A stretch of 30,037 nt of DNA from an uncultured Clostridia bacterium (GTDB lineage Bacteria > Bacillota > Clostridia > Christensenellales > CAG-138), in assembly GCA_947304365.1 (NCBI GenBank), contig CAMZAY010000001.1:1-30037 (forward strand). Reading direction: 5' to 3'. Each line of letters opens with the position of its first letter. Positions within the stretch are counted from its first letter, which is position 1. The position numbers and the translations under genes were made by a program. The notes beneath the pieces were generated by a model, which did no database searches, was not told where the DNA came from, and saw nothing but the letters and a program-made list of their open reading frames with translations. Below, piece after piece: positions 23,653 to 30,037 of this stretch.

Positions 23653-25137
23653 TCATTCCTCTCCGCCGGTCATCAGCGCGCCCTTCAATGCGAGACTGAA
23701 ATCCGTGCCGTTTGCGGAAACGTACACGTCGTAAACGCTGTTGCCTAGCGAGTCGGTATAAAGATCGGTATAGTAAAGATATGCGGCGGGCATCGCCTCC
23801 ACATGGGAGACGCCGTCCGAAACGCCCCTTAAGGGCAGCTTGCCGTCCGCATAAATGAGCTTGCCCGTCTTATCGTAATCGGCAAGGAAGAGGCATTTAT
23901 CATCCCCGGCGAGCACGGAATAGACCGTGTTCTTCGCAAGCTGAACCGCGGGAGCGCTGCCCTCGATATAATAGAGCCCGAGGTCGTAGCCCACGCAGTA
24001 GAACTTTTCGCCGTCCTTCGACATGTTGTAGCTGTAAACGTTTTTGCAGATGAGCTGCGCGGTCTTGGGATCGTCGATCTTCATGATATAGAGCTCGTTA
24101 TCGGCCATCAGCACGGAGAGGCGGCTCATATCCTTCGTAACGGAGAACCCGTAGGCGCCCTTTGCAAGGAGCGTAACGCGCCTGTTGCCGTCGGCGTACC
24201 AGATGTTGTAGATCGCGCGGGCGTCGGGGTCCTCCGAAGAGGTCATAAAGCTGTAAAACAGGCCGCCGAACACGCTGGAGCAATCCTTCACAAAGCACGT
24301 GAACTGGTCGCCGCCCTGCACGGACTCGCACGAAGCGGCTGCGGAGAACACCGAAGCGCCCTTCACTATCGCCTTTTTTGAGGAGCCGTTAATGCTGTAA
24401 TACGTGGTGCCGCCCATATCGAACAATACTTCGGTAAGGCTGCGGTTGAACTCGAGCTGGGAGGAAACGCCCTCGCCGAGCTTCCTGACCGATCCGCCCT
24501 TTGAATAGCTGAGGCTCATGGTATCGGGCTCGACGCCGTACCAGAAGCGCGCGCCGTCGCCTATCGCGGCGATGCAGGCGTTTTCGGCAAGCTGTTTCGA
24601 CTCGCCCGCGGTGTGCGCGAACGTGACCAAAGCGCCCTCCGCGTTCTTGACGGTATAGCCGACGGTCCCGCCGTCGGGCGAGAGGGCTATTGCGTCGATC
24701 GACGCGGCGCCTTCGGGCCTAATATCCTCCAGACTGCCGGACGCATGATCGTAAATATGCACCTCCGTCGCGGTGGTGAAGACCGTCTTCTGCCCGTCGA
24801 GCGAGAGGAGCGCCTTAAGCACGCCCGCGGAGTAGATCTTCTTTATGCCGTCCTTATCGATGCGGAAAAGCCCCGTGCCGGCGCGTGCGATGCCGACCGA
24901 ACCGTCGCAGGAGAGGAAGCTGTCCACCCTGCCCGGAACGGCCTTTTCGAGCATTTCGGAATCGGCAAGGAACCTTGTCATGCCCTCCTCGTCGGAGTAG
25001 AAATAGTTGATGTTGTGCGCGTATTCCTTCGCCTCGGCGCGAGCGGAGCCCTTTATATCGAAGGCGACCGCGACCGCTGCGGCAATGAGCGCCGCCGCGA
25101 GCACGCCCATAAGTATCTTGACCCAGGTCTTTTTCAT
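23653..25137 (-). CDS. Membrane-anchored beta-propeller-like protein, unknown function
   Basis: Protein of 494 residues with one N-terminal hydrophobic segment (about 5-26, no lipobox cysteine), so probably anchored by that helix. The rest repeats the same strand blocks as the lipoprotein encoded next to it, with turns such as SCDGSVGIA, SLDGQKTVF, LSPDGGTVGY, SKDGEKFYCV and a final TDFSLALKGALM. ATG 25137 is chosen over the open frame up to 25239 because AAAGGA lies 10 nt upstream and the extra residues overlap murC and are Arg-rich. It begins 14 nt after the murC stop. Role unknown; placement with murC suggests an envelope function. Confidence 0.8.
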   Translation of the reverse strand: MKKTWVKILMGVLAAALIAAAVAVAFDIKGSARAEAKEYAHNINYFYSDEEGMTRFLADSEMLEKAVPGRVDSFLSCDGSVGIARAGTGLFRIDKDGIKKIYSAGVLKALLSLDGQKTVFTTATEVHIYDHASGSLEDIRPEGAASIDAIALSPDGGTVGYTVKNAEGALVTFAHTAGESKQLAENACIAAIGDGARFWYGVEPDTMSLSYSKGGSVRKLGEGVSSQLEFNRSLTEVLFDMGGTTYYSINGSSKKAIVKGASVFSAAASCESVQGGDQFTCFVKDCSSVFGGLFYSFMTSSEDPDARAIYNIWYADGNRRVTLLAKGAYGFSVTKDMSRLSVLMADNELYIMKIDDPKTAQLICKNVYSYNMSKDGEKFYCVGYDLGLYYIEGSAPAVQLAKNTVYSVLAGDDKCLFLADYDKTGKLIYADGKLPLRGVSDGVSHVEAMPAAYLYYTDLYTDSLGNSVYDVYVSANGTDFSLALKGALMTGGEE

Positions 25138-25151
25138 CCGTTTTCCGTCCT

Positions 25152-26534
25152 TTACAAGAGCTTCTTGGTCTGGATATAGACGTCGCCGCTGCCGAGCGTT
25201 ACCACGATATCGCCCGCGGAAGCGTTTTCGAGCAGCCAATCGGATATCTCCTCAAACGTCGGCACGTACAGGGCGTTATCGGTCGCCTCGTTTATGGCTT
25301 TGACCATATCGCGCGCGTGGACGCTGCCGTCGTCCTTCTCGCGGCCGGGATAGATATCGGGCACGAGCACCTTTTTGACGCCCTTGAAGCAGTCGCCCTG
25401 ATGCCCGCAAAAGAGTGTCTTCGCCCTTGTATAGCTGTTGCACTGGAACACGCAGTAAACGTCCTTATGCGGGGTGCGCAGCGCCGAATCGACCGCCGCC
25501 CTTATCTCCGCGGGATGGTGCGCGTAATCGTGGAACACCCTTACGCCGTTCCTTTCGCCGTAATACTCGAACCTGCGGCGGGTGTTCTCGAAATGGGAGA
25601 GCGCGTCCGCGGCCGTGTCAAAGCCCGTGCCGTGAGAGAGCGCGACCGCCATCGCCGCGACTGAATTGAGCATATTATGCCGCCCGGGCACGTGAAGCGC
25701 GACGCGGCCGACATTTTCGCCCCTGAACATGAGGTCGTAGGAGGGGCAGCCGAATTCGTCATACACGGCGTTTTCGGGATAATAATCGGGCCCGAACGCG
25801 GTATCGAGACCGTAGGTCAGCTCCGCGACCCTTCCCCTGTACTCCTCAAGGAGCCCGCGCACCCTTTCATCGTCCGTGCAGCCGATGAACATTCCGCCCT
25901 CCGGGATAAGCGCGACGAACTTGCGGAACGCGTCGGTGATATGATCGATATCCTTGAAATAATCGAGATGATCGTCGTCGATGTTGTTTATCAGCGCGAC
26001 GGTGGGGCGAAGCGTGAGGAAGCTTTCAACGTACTCGCAAGCCTCGGTTATGAACAGATCGTGAGAGCCGAGCCTTGTGCCGCCCTTCAAAAATTCGACG
26101 AAGCCCCCCACGTGGACGGTCGCGTCAAGGCCGCCCTTCTCGGCGATAAGGGCGAGCATGGAGGTAATCGTGGTCTTGCCGTGACAGCCGGCGATGCCGA
26201 CGACGTTCCTGTAATTCTCGCTCAGCCAGCCGAGCGCGACGGAACGCTCCATCTCGGGTATGCCGAGCTCCCTTGCCCTGACCCTTTCGGGATTGTCGGG
26301 CTTTATCGCGGCGGAATAGATGACGAGGTCGCACCCGTCGACGTTCTCCGCCTTCTGCCCAATGGTCACGGGTATGCCGAGCTCAACGAGCCTTTCGGTG
26401 AAGGGAGAAACGGAGCGGTCGCTCCCGCCGACCTCATAGCCCCTTGCGCGGAGTATCTGCGCCAGCCCGTTCATCGAGCAGCCGCCGACGCCGATAAGAT
26501 GTATCTTTTTTACGTTTTCGAGTTTACGGTCCAT
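25152..26534 (-). CDS. murC: UDP-N-acetylmuramate--L-alanine ligase
   Basis: Cytoplasmic ATP-dependent ligase that adds L-alanine to UDP-MurNAc, the first amino acid of the peptidoglycan stem; 460 residues. The N-terminal Rossmann domain starts IHLIGVGGCSMNGLA (11-25). The Mur ligase ATP loop is GIAGCHGKTT (113-122), with Cys replacing the more common Thr. TEACEY (163-168) and NNIDDDHLDYF (183-193) supply metal and nucleotide contacts, and HDYAHHP marks the start of the C-terminal domain. The ATG has GGAGG 5 nt upstream and a clear promoter. Other division/cell-wall genes are absent; its companions are the two propeller proteins. Confidence 0.96.
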   Translation of the reverse strand: MDRKLENVKKIHLIGVGGCSMNGLAQILRARGYEVGGSDRSVSPFTERLVELGIPVTIGQKAENVDGCDLVIYSAAIKPDNPERVRARELGIPEMERSVALGWLSENYRNVVGIAGCHGKTTITSMLALIAEKGGLDATVHVGGFVEFLKGGTRLGSHDLFITEACEYVESFLTLRPTVALINNIDDDHLDYFKDIDHITDAFRKFVALIPEGGMFIGCTDDERVRGLLEEYRGRVAELTYGLDTAFGPDYYPENAVYDEFGCPSYDLMFRGENVGRVALHVPGRHNMLNSVAAMAVALSHGTGFDTAADALSHFENTRRRFEYYGERNGVRVFHDYAHHPAEIRAAVDSALRTPHKDVYCVFQCNSYTRAKTLFCGHQGDCFKGVKKVLVPDIYPGREKDDGSVHARDMVKAINEATDNALYVPTFEEISDWLLENASAGDIVVTLGSGDVYIQTKKLL

Positions 26535-26569
26535 TTGAGCCTCCGAAGAAAAGTCTTACTCAACATTCA

Positions 26570-26598
26570 ATTATATTCCATTTCGGACAAAAAGGCAA
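26570..26598 (-). promoter_or_regulatory. Sigma-A-type promoter of the murC operon
   Basis: On the minus strand TTGCCT (26593-26598), 17-nt spacer, TATAAT (26570-26575), about 30 nt upstream of the murC ATG. Confidence 0.78.
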
Positions 26599-26608
26599 TA
26601 AGCCGCTG

Positions 26609-26637
26609 AAAAAAACAGCTCCCCTTTCGGAGAGCTG
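26609..26637 (-). terminator. Rho-independent terminator downstream of lgt
   Basis: A 9-bp stem (26616-26624 with 26629-26637, one mismatch) with a 4-nt loop, followed on the minus strand by seven T (complement of 26609-26615). Confidence 0.85.
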
Positions 26638-26663
26638 ATACGGATCCGATCCTTTAGGCGGGC

Positions 26664-27455
26664 TTACGCCGCTTCCTTCCTCCTCGGCAGGGCGAGGAGC
26701 ACTATGCCGAGGGCGAAGAGGAATATCGAAATGAATTGGCTTGTGGACAATGGGCCCACGAAGCCGCGGTAGGCGTCGCCGCGGAAGAACTCGAGTATAA
26801 AGCGGTAGACGGGATACGTCACGAAATAGAGCCCGAGGAGCTTCCCATCGAGCTTCTTCTTCCTGAACAGCGCGAGGAGCACGAAGAACAGCGCGAAATT
26901 GAGCCCCGCTTCCACGAGCTGCACCGGGAAGCGCGAAACGCCGTTAGCGCCCTCCGCAAGGGAGTAATGATACACGAAGCCGCATTTGGACTCCACGCCG
27001 TAGCAGCACCCGCCGAGGAAACAGCCTATCCTGCCGAAGCCGTGGAAAAGCGGTATAGCGACCGCGCCGAGATCGTAATAGACCGATCTGTCCTTTTTTA
27101 CCTTGACGGCAAGATAGATCGCCCCGGCGATAAGGGCGCAGATGAGCCCGCCGTAGAACACCGCGCCGCCGAATATGACCGCGAGGCGCGAAACAAGCTC
27201 CTTAAAGGAGCCGATCGAGCCGAGCTCCTTTATGAGGAGTATGAGATCCCTGGATTTGGTGATCCCGTAGAGGATATGCCCGCCTATCAGCGCGCCGAGC
27301 CCGGCGAAAAGAAGCATCATCTGCGCGCGCATATAATCCGCGCCGCGCTTTTTGCCGATCGCGGGGATGAGGAATATGCACACGATCGCGCCGACGCCGG
27401 CCATGACTCCGTATATCGACAGCGTTCTGTTGAATATGTGGATTTCAGGTATCAT
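26664..27455 (-). CDS. lgt: Prolipoprotein diacylglyceryl transferase
   Basis: Membrane enzyme that moves a diacylglyceryl group from phosphatidylglycerol to the lipobox cysteine of exported prolipoproteins. With the start MIPEIHIFNRTLSIYG it is 263 residues with about seven helices. The Lgt signature is HGFGRIGCFLGGCCYG at 138-153, containing the essential Arg142. The later YPVYRFILEFFRGD (about 214-227) carries the second conserved Arg. The 27455 start matches the family but has no ribosome binding site. An ATG at 27500 has GGAG 9 nt upstream but adds 15 atypical residues and lies inside a terminator hairpin. Two candidate substrates are encoded in this window (11057-12121 and 22194-23648). 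Confidence 0.93.
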   Translation of the reverse strand: MIPEIHIFNRTLSIYGVMAGVGAIVCIFLIPAIGKKRGADYMRAQMMLLFAGLGALIGGHILYGITKSRDLILLIKELGSIGSFKELVSRLAVIFGGAVFYGGLICALIAGAIYLAVKVKKDRSVYYDLGAVAIPLFHGFGRIGCFLGGCCYGVESKCGFVYHYSLAEGANGVSRFPVQLVEAGLNFALFFVLLALFRKKKLDGKLLGLYFVTYPVYRFILEFFRGDAYRGFVGPLSTSQFISIFLFALGIVLLALPRRKEAA

Positions 27456-27471
27456 TATGCGAAAACCGTTT

Positions 27472-27506
27472 AAAAAAGCAGACACGGGGACGCGCCCCAT
27501 GCCTGC
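27472..27506 (-). terminator. Rho-independent terminator between the small membrane protein gene and lgt
   Basis: On the minus strand a 12-bp stem (27495-27506 with 27478-27489, two G-U wobbles), loop of 5 nt, then six T (complement of 27472-27477). It lies 14 nt past the stop codon at 27521 and only 17 nt before the favoured lgt start. Confidence 0.8.
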
Positions 27507-27520
27507 ATTCTCCGTTAAGA

Positions 27521-27820
27521 TCAGTAATTGATGTTGTCAAGCATTCCGGCACTGCCGGCAGCGCAGGTGCAGATCGTGCAGCCGAGGTATACGACAAACA
27601 GGACGATACCGAGGATGAGACCTACGATGGAGAGGGTGCGGCCGATCTTAGCCATCTTGGTGGGCTCGCCATTCGCCTCTGCAAGGGGCAGCGCCTTGTT
27701 GCCGAGAACGAGACCGATGATACCGGCGATGACGCCGGGAATACCATAGCCCCAGCTAAGAACGATACTTGCAATACCCAGGATCAGGGTCGCAATAGAC
27801 TTGCCTTTTGAAGATTCCAT
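27521..27820 (-). CDS. Small two-helix membrane protein, DUF4190-like, paralogue A
   Basis: 99-residue protein with a first hydrophobic hairpin (about 10-40, SIATLILGIASIVLSWGYGIPGVIAGIIGLVLG), a polar linker containing NKALPLA, and a last helix (about 62-84) beginning IGRTLSIVGLILGI. The layout is that of DUF4190-type proteins, whose function is unknown. The C-terminus has GCTICTCAAG, three closely spaced Cys. ATG 27820 is chosen because AGGAGG lies 9 nt upstream. Paralogous to the next gene: both have NKAL, an R-M-A-x-x-G-R-T-L-S-I block and a Cys-rich end. Has its own promoter and terminator. Confidence 0.8.
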   Translation of the reverse strand: MESSKGKSIATLILGIASIVLSWGYGIPGVIAGIIGLVLGNKALPLAEANGEPTKMAKIGRTLSIVGLILGIVLFVVYLGCTICTCAAGSAGMLDNINY

Positions 27821-27853
27821 TATTATATTCCTCCTAACCAAAGAATTGACTAT

Positions 27854-27882
27854 ATTTTACCCCCTTAACGGAGATATGTCAA
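27854..27882 (-). promoter_or_regulatory. Promoter of paralogue A
   Basis: On the minus strand a perfect TTGACA (27877-27882), 17-nt spacer ending in GGGGG, TAAAAT (27854-27859). It begins directly after the stop codon of paralogue B. Confidence 0.8.
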
Positions 27883-27889
27883 CATTTTT

Positions 27890-28174
27890 TTATCCGATCC
27901 GCGAGGCGCACCATCCGCAGCCCGTGCAGAACAAAAAGCCCGACATGACGACCGCAGAAATCACGATACCGATTATCGAGAGGGTCCTGCCCGTATTGGC
28001 CATCCTTGCCCGCTCGTCATACGCGGGGGCGAGAAGCAGCGCCTTGTTTGCCATCACGAGCCCGACGATGCCCGAAGCCAGCCCGATGAAGCTGAGCGCG
28101 CTGAAAATCGAAAGCTGCAGACTGAACGCGCCCAGCGCGAGCGACGCGATCGAAAAACCCCTGAATCGACCCAT
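27890..28174 (-). CDS. Small membrane protein, DUF4190-like, paralogue B
   Basis: 94-residue protein with hydrophobic segments at about 8-42 and 66-84 and the same plan as paralogue A: LASGIVGLVMANKALLLAP, then RMANTGRTLSIIGIVIS, then a Cys-rich C-terminus FCTGCGWCAS. The ATG has a near-perfect GGGAGGTGATC ribosome site, predicting strong translation. No terminator follows, so some transcripts may continue into paralogue A. Function unknown; the cysteines could bind metal or form disulphides, but this is a guess. Confidence 0.78.
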   Translation of the reverse strand: MGRFRGFSIASLALGAFSLQLSIFSALSFIGLASGIVGLVMANKALLLAPAYDERARMANTGRTLSIIGIVISAVVMSGFLFCTGCGWCASRIG

Positions 28175-28202
28175 TTGATCACCTCCCGACGGATCTTATA
28201 TT

Positions 28203-28231
28203 ATTTTACTCCCCTCCGCGCGATCTGTCAA
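28203..28231 (-). promoter_or_regulatory. Promoter of paralogue B
   Basis: On the minus strand TTGACA (28226-28231), 17-nt G-rich spacer ending GGGGAG, TAAAAT (28203-28208). Same elements and spacing as the promoter of paralogue A. Confidence 0.8.
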
Positions 28232-28261
28232 CACGCCGCGCGAAAATACCCCGAGGCAGAG

Positions 28262-28280
28262 TCAAAATAATATATTTTGA
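28262..28280. repeat. AT-rich inverted repeat upstream of the paralogue B promoter
   Basis: TCAAAATA (28262-28269) and TATTTTGA (28273-28280) form an 8-bp inverted repeat with a 3-nt centre, about 31 bp upstream of the -35 box. It could be an operator or merely an AT-rich UP-like element. Confidence 0.4.
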
Positions 28281-28300
28281 AAATATTAAAAAATTGTTAA

Positions 28301-28399
28301 CAAAGGACGGAACCTTTTGGGTATCTCATGCGTTATATAAGCGACGGAGGCAAATGCGAGGACGCCTCCGAGCCATAAGGGGAAGTAGTCGCCCCCCTT
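28301..28399. other. Structured intergenic element with three successive hairpins
   Basis: No gene with a usable start codon is found between the paralogue B promoter and the AI-2E-family gene. The stretch contains a weak hairpin (CAAAGG near 28301 with CCTTTTG near 28313), a 7-bp hairpin CGGAGGC (28345-28351) with GCCTCCG (28364-28370), and AAGGGG (28377-28382) with CCCCTT (28394-28399). On the minus strand a 38-codon frame without a start codon runs through all of it to a stop at 28286. This gives the look of a dispersed repeat, not of a protein gene. Confidence 0.45.
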
Positions 28400-28435
28400 A
28401 AGGCAAAGTTGGTTTTCTTCCTTTCTGAAAAAGAA

Positions 28436-28467
28436 AAACGGCAGTTTGCTAACTGCCGTTTTTTTAT
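28436..28467. terminator. Bidirectional terminator after the AI-2E-family gene
   Basis: An 11-bp perfect stem (28436-28446 with 28451-28461), 4-nt loop; T runs follow on both strands (TTTTTTT on plus; TTTTTCTTTTTC on minus). Confidence 0.92.
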
Positions 28468-28472
28468 TCCTT

Positions 28473-29663
28473 TCATTCGGCGGGTCTTGCGGCCGCTTCC
28501 ATCCGCTCCTTCTTTTCCTTCTCCGCCTGCTTTTCGGCGTTGCGTTTTTTGACCCAATCGCCGAATATGCGGTAAATGACGGCGGCGGTGGGCACTGCAA
28601 CGAGGAGGCCGCCCACTCCGAACAGGCCGCCGGCGACGACTATCGCCGCAAGCACGAGCATGCCGGGTATGCCTACGGCGTCGCCGACGATGCGCGGATA
28701 GACGAGGTTGTCGTCGATCGCCTGGATGCCTATTATCATAAGCACGAACCACAGCGCGAGCCAGGGATTATCCTGCCTGGTCATGAGTATTATGAGCGCG
28801 GAGGGCACGGTGCTTGCCCAGGGGCCGATTATGGGTATCAGCGCGGCGAGGCAGATGAACACGGAAATCAGCTCCGGATAGGGCATGCGGAATATCCTCA
28901 TGCCGATGTAGCAGAGCACGCCGATTATGATGCAGCTTGTGAGCTGACCTGTGATGTAGCGCTTGAAGGTGGTGTTCGCGTAGCTTGCATAATGCATGAA
29001 GCCCTTGAAATGCTCCGCGGGGATTATCGCGGCGGCGGTCTTTTCGGCAAAGCGCTGTATCTTTTCCTTGCGGATGAGCGTATGCACGCTTATGACCATT
29101 GTAACGATCACGCTGTAAAGCACGCCTATTACGGAGACGGTAAGGCGCGGTATCTTGGGCAGGAAATTGACGGCGAAATTGTTTATCCGCTGCATCAGAT
29201 TTGCGAAGACCTTTTCAAGCACGCTGTACGCCTCGGGACTGAGCGAGAGCTCCTCCGTCCACTTGTTGACGTGCTCCGTGATGAACGCGATATAGACGTC
29301 CAGATTCGAGACGAGCGTGATTATGCTGCCGACGACCTTCGGCACGACGAGAGCGGACACGAGCGCGATTATCCCGAGCACCAGCACATAAGTTATTACG
29401 ACGCAGACCGCCCTTGCGAGGCGGGGCTTTTTCGCCTTGAGCTTTTTGAATACGCGATCCTCGAAAAAGCGCATGGGAAGGTTTAGCACGAACGCCACGC
29501 AGAGGCCGTAGAGGATGGGCGCGACGACCTTGCCGAAAGTCGACACAGCGCTGCGCACGGGGCCGAAGTGCTCCAGTATCTCATAGAGCACGACTCCCAG
29601 CACGACGATCAGCGCGGCGGCTATCGCGATCCTTCTCTTTTCTCCTTTAAGCAGTGTTTTCAC
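28473..29663 (-). CDS. AI-2E (PerM/TqsA)-family membrane permease
   Basis: Membrane protein of 396 residues with about eight helices. Family marks are VVAPILYGLCVAFVLNLP near 46-63, the long soluble loop at about 125-200, GQLTSCIIIGVLCYIGM near 243-259, and the C-terminal IPIIGPWASTVPSALI and VGDAVGIPGMLVLAAIVVAGGLFGVGGLL. The last 25 residues are a Lys/Glu-rich cytoplasmic tail. The family includes autoinducer-2 exporters and Na+/H+ antiporters, so the substrate cannot be named. It starts at GTG (29661-29663) with GGAGG 6 nt upstream, 70 nt after the uridine kinase gene. No convincing promoter lies in that gap, so co-transcription is likely. Confidence 0.9.
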   Translation of the reverse strand: MKTLLKGEKRRIAIAAALIVVLGVVLYEILEHFGPVRSAVSTFGKVVAPILYGLCVAFVLNLPMRFFEDRVFKKLKAKKPRLARAVCVVITYVLVLGIIALVSALVVPKVVGSIITLVSNLDVYIAFITEHVNKWTEELSLSPEAYSVLEKVFANLMQRINNFAVNFLPKIPRLTVSVIGVLYSVIVTMVISVHTLIRKEKIQRFAEKTAAAIIPAEHFKGFMHYASYANTTFKRYITGQLTSCIIIGVLCYIGMRIFRMPYPELISVFICLAALIPIIGPWASTVPSALIILMTRQDNPWLALWFVLMIIGIQAIDDNLVYPRIVGDAVGIPGMLVLAAIVVAGGLFGVGGLLVAVPTAAVIYRIFGDWVKKRNAEKQAEKEKKERMEAAARPAE

Positions 29664-29733
29664 GGCTTTCCTCCGTAAAAAGCGAACGTGGTATTATTCT
29701 TTCCCGAAGCGCGGCCCGGGATACGGCGAAAGA

Positions 29734-30037
29734 TCAATCGTTCCCGCGGAGACGCTTGTCCGCCCAAAGCTCCACCGTTATATAGGCGCTTATCGCGTCT
29801 ATCGCGCGTTTGTTGTGACCGCCGTGCATAACGGCGAAATCGGCGCGGCGGATGTATTTTGAAACGACCTCGTCATACCAGGGTTTGACCGTCGCCACGT
29901 ACTGTTCCGCAACGCCGTTGATCTCCCTGCCCCTTTCCTGCGTGTCGCGCAGCATCCTTCTCAAAAGACACATATCGGGGTCGACATGCATATAGACCTT
30001 GAGGCTCATCCTGTCCATAAGCTCCTGATTATAAAAG
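29734..30037 (-). CDS. udk: Uridine kinase, C-terminal part (5' end beyond the window)
   Basis: The frame is open to the right edge, so the N-terminal part with the Walker A loop is missing from view; about 101 codons are visible. FYNQELMDRMSLKVYMHVDPDMCLLRRMLRD matches the uridine/cytidine kinase region around the lid (R-R-x-x-R-D), and the E-x-Y-x-x-x-V-K-P-x-x-x-x-F/V block (EQYVATVKPWYDEVV) is highly typical of Udk. The enzyme phosphorylates uridine and cytidine in pyrimidine salvage. The family's F-x-x-x-x-x-P-x-x-x-x-A-D stretch is here VSKYIRRADFAVMHGG. No terminator is seen before the AI-2E-family gene. Confidence 0.85.
   Translation of the reverse strand, partial: FYNQELMDRMSLKVYMHVDPDMCLLRRMLRDTQERGREINGVAEQYVATVKPWYDEVVSKYIRRADFAVMHGGHNKRAIDAISAYITVELWADKRLRGND

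Noticed and set aside
25138..25239. N-terminal extension of the membrane-anchored propeller protein
   Set aside because: It is Arg-rich, overlaps the end of murC, and ATG 25137 has its own ribosome site and begins a proper membrane anchor.
26172..26204. Cys in the MurC ATP loop (GCHGKTT) as an inactivating change
   Set aside because: The Lys and both Thr that bind ATP are intact, as are the other Mur motifs; the replaced position is variable.
28286..28405. 38-codon minus-strand frame as a small protein gene
   Set aside because: There is no ATG, GTG or TTG start with a ribosome site, and the frame runs through three RNA-like hairpins.

Overview
The window reads as a chromosomal segment of a fairly GC-rich Gram-positive anaerobe, most likely an uncultured gut-type member of Clostridia. 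The reasons are: sigma-A-like promoters with 17-bp spacers and TATAAT boxes, strong AGGAGG-type ribosome binding sites, many hairpin-plus-T terminators, an Enterococcus/Clostridium-style V-type ATPase operon, a zinc-finger anti-sigma factor, and clostridial-looking MurC, Lgt and AI-2E-family proteins. This lineage call is inference. There are no rRNA, tRNA, CRISPR or transposase genes.

Layout. (1) 1-2219: tail of an unidentified plus-strand gene, then an ECF sigma factor/anti-sigma pair on the minus strand. The pair has a probable CTG start and its own ECF-type promoter. (2) 2219-5270, minus strand: an export cassette of MATE transporter, ABC ATPase, ABC-2 permease and GNAT acetyltransferase. 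It is tightly coupled and has its own promoter. (3) 5343-7825, plus strand: a two-gene LuxE-like/LuxC-like operon expected to make fatty aldehyde from acyl groups, with no luciferase genes beside it. (4) 7834-9681, minus strand: an exported protein with two copies of one domain, and a DMT-family transporter. (5) 9783-12177, plus strand: galactokinase translationally coupled to a transglutaminase-like lipoprotein. (6) 12176-21155, minus strand: a complete nine-gene V-type (A/V) ATPase operon in the order H-I-K-E-C-F-A-B-D, the same order as ntpFIKECGABD of Enterococcus hirae. It is interrupted by a 299-bp stretch of nested direct repeats and hairpins between F and A. (7) 21189-22130, plus strand: a second DMT-family transporter, apparently on a leaderless mRNA. 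(8) 22143-26598, minus strand: murC followed by two paralogous membrane-anchored beta-propeller-like proteins. (9) 26609-28231, minus strand: two small paralogous membrane proteins, each with a near-identical promoter, then lgt. (10) 28301-30037: a structured intergenic element, an AI-2E/PerM-family permease and the C-terminal part of uridine kinase, which runs off the right edge.

Much of the window concerns the cell envelope: peptidoglycan precursor ligation (murC), lipoprotein lipidation (lgt) with two candidate lipoproteins, efflux and small-molecule transport, an ion-translocating rotary ATPase, and an envelope-type ECF stress regulator. The K subunit keeps the full Na+ ligand set known from E. 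hirae, so a sodium-coupled enzyme is the simplest reading. No single novel system stands out. The best candidates for a second look are the repeat array inside the ATPase operon, the luciferase-free LuxE/LuxC pair, and the sigma operon with its CTG start.
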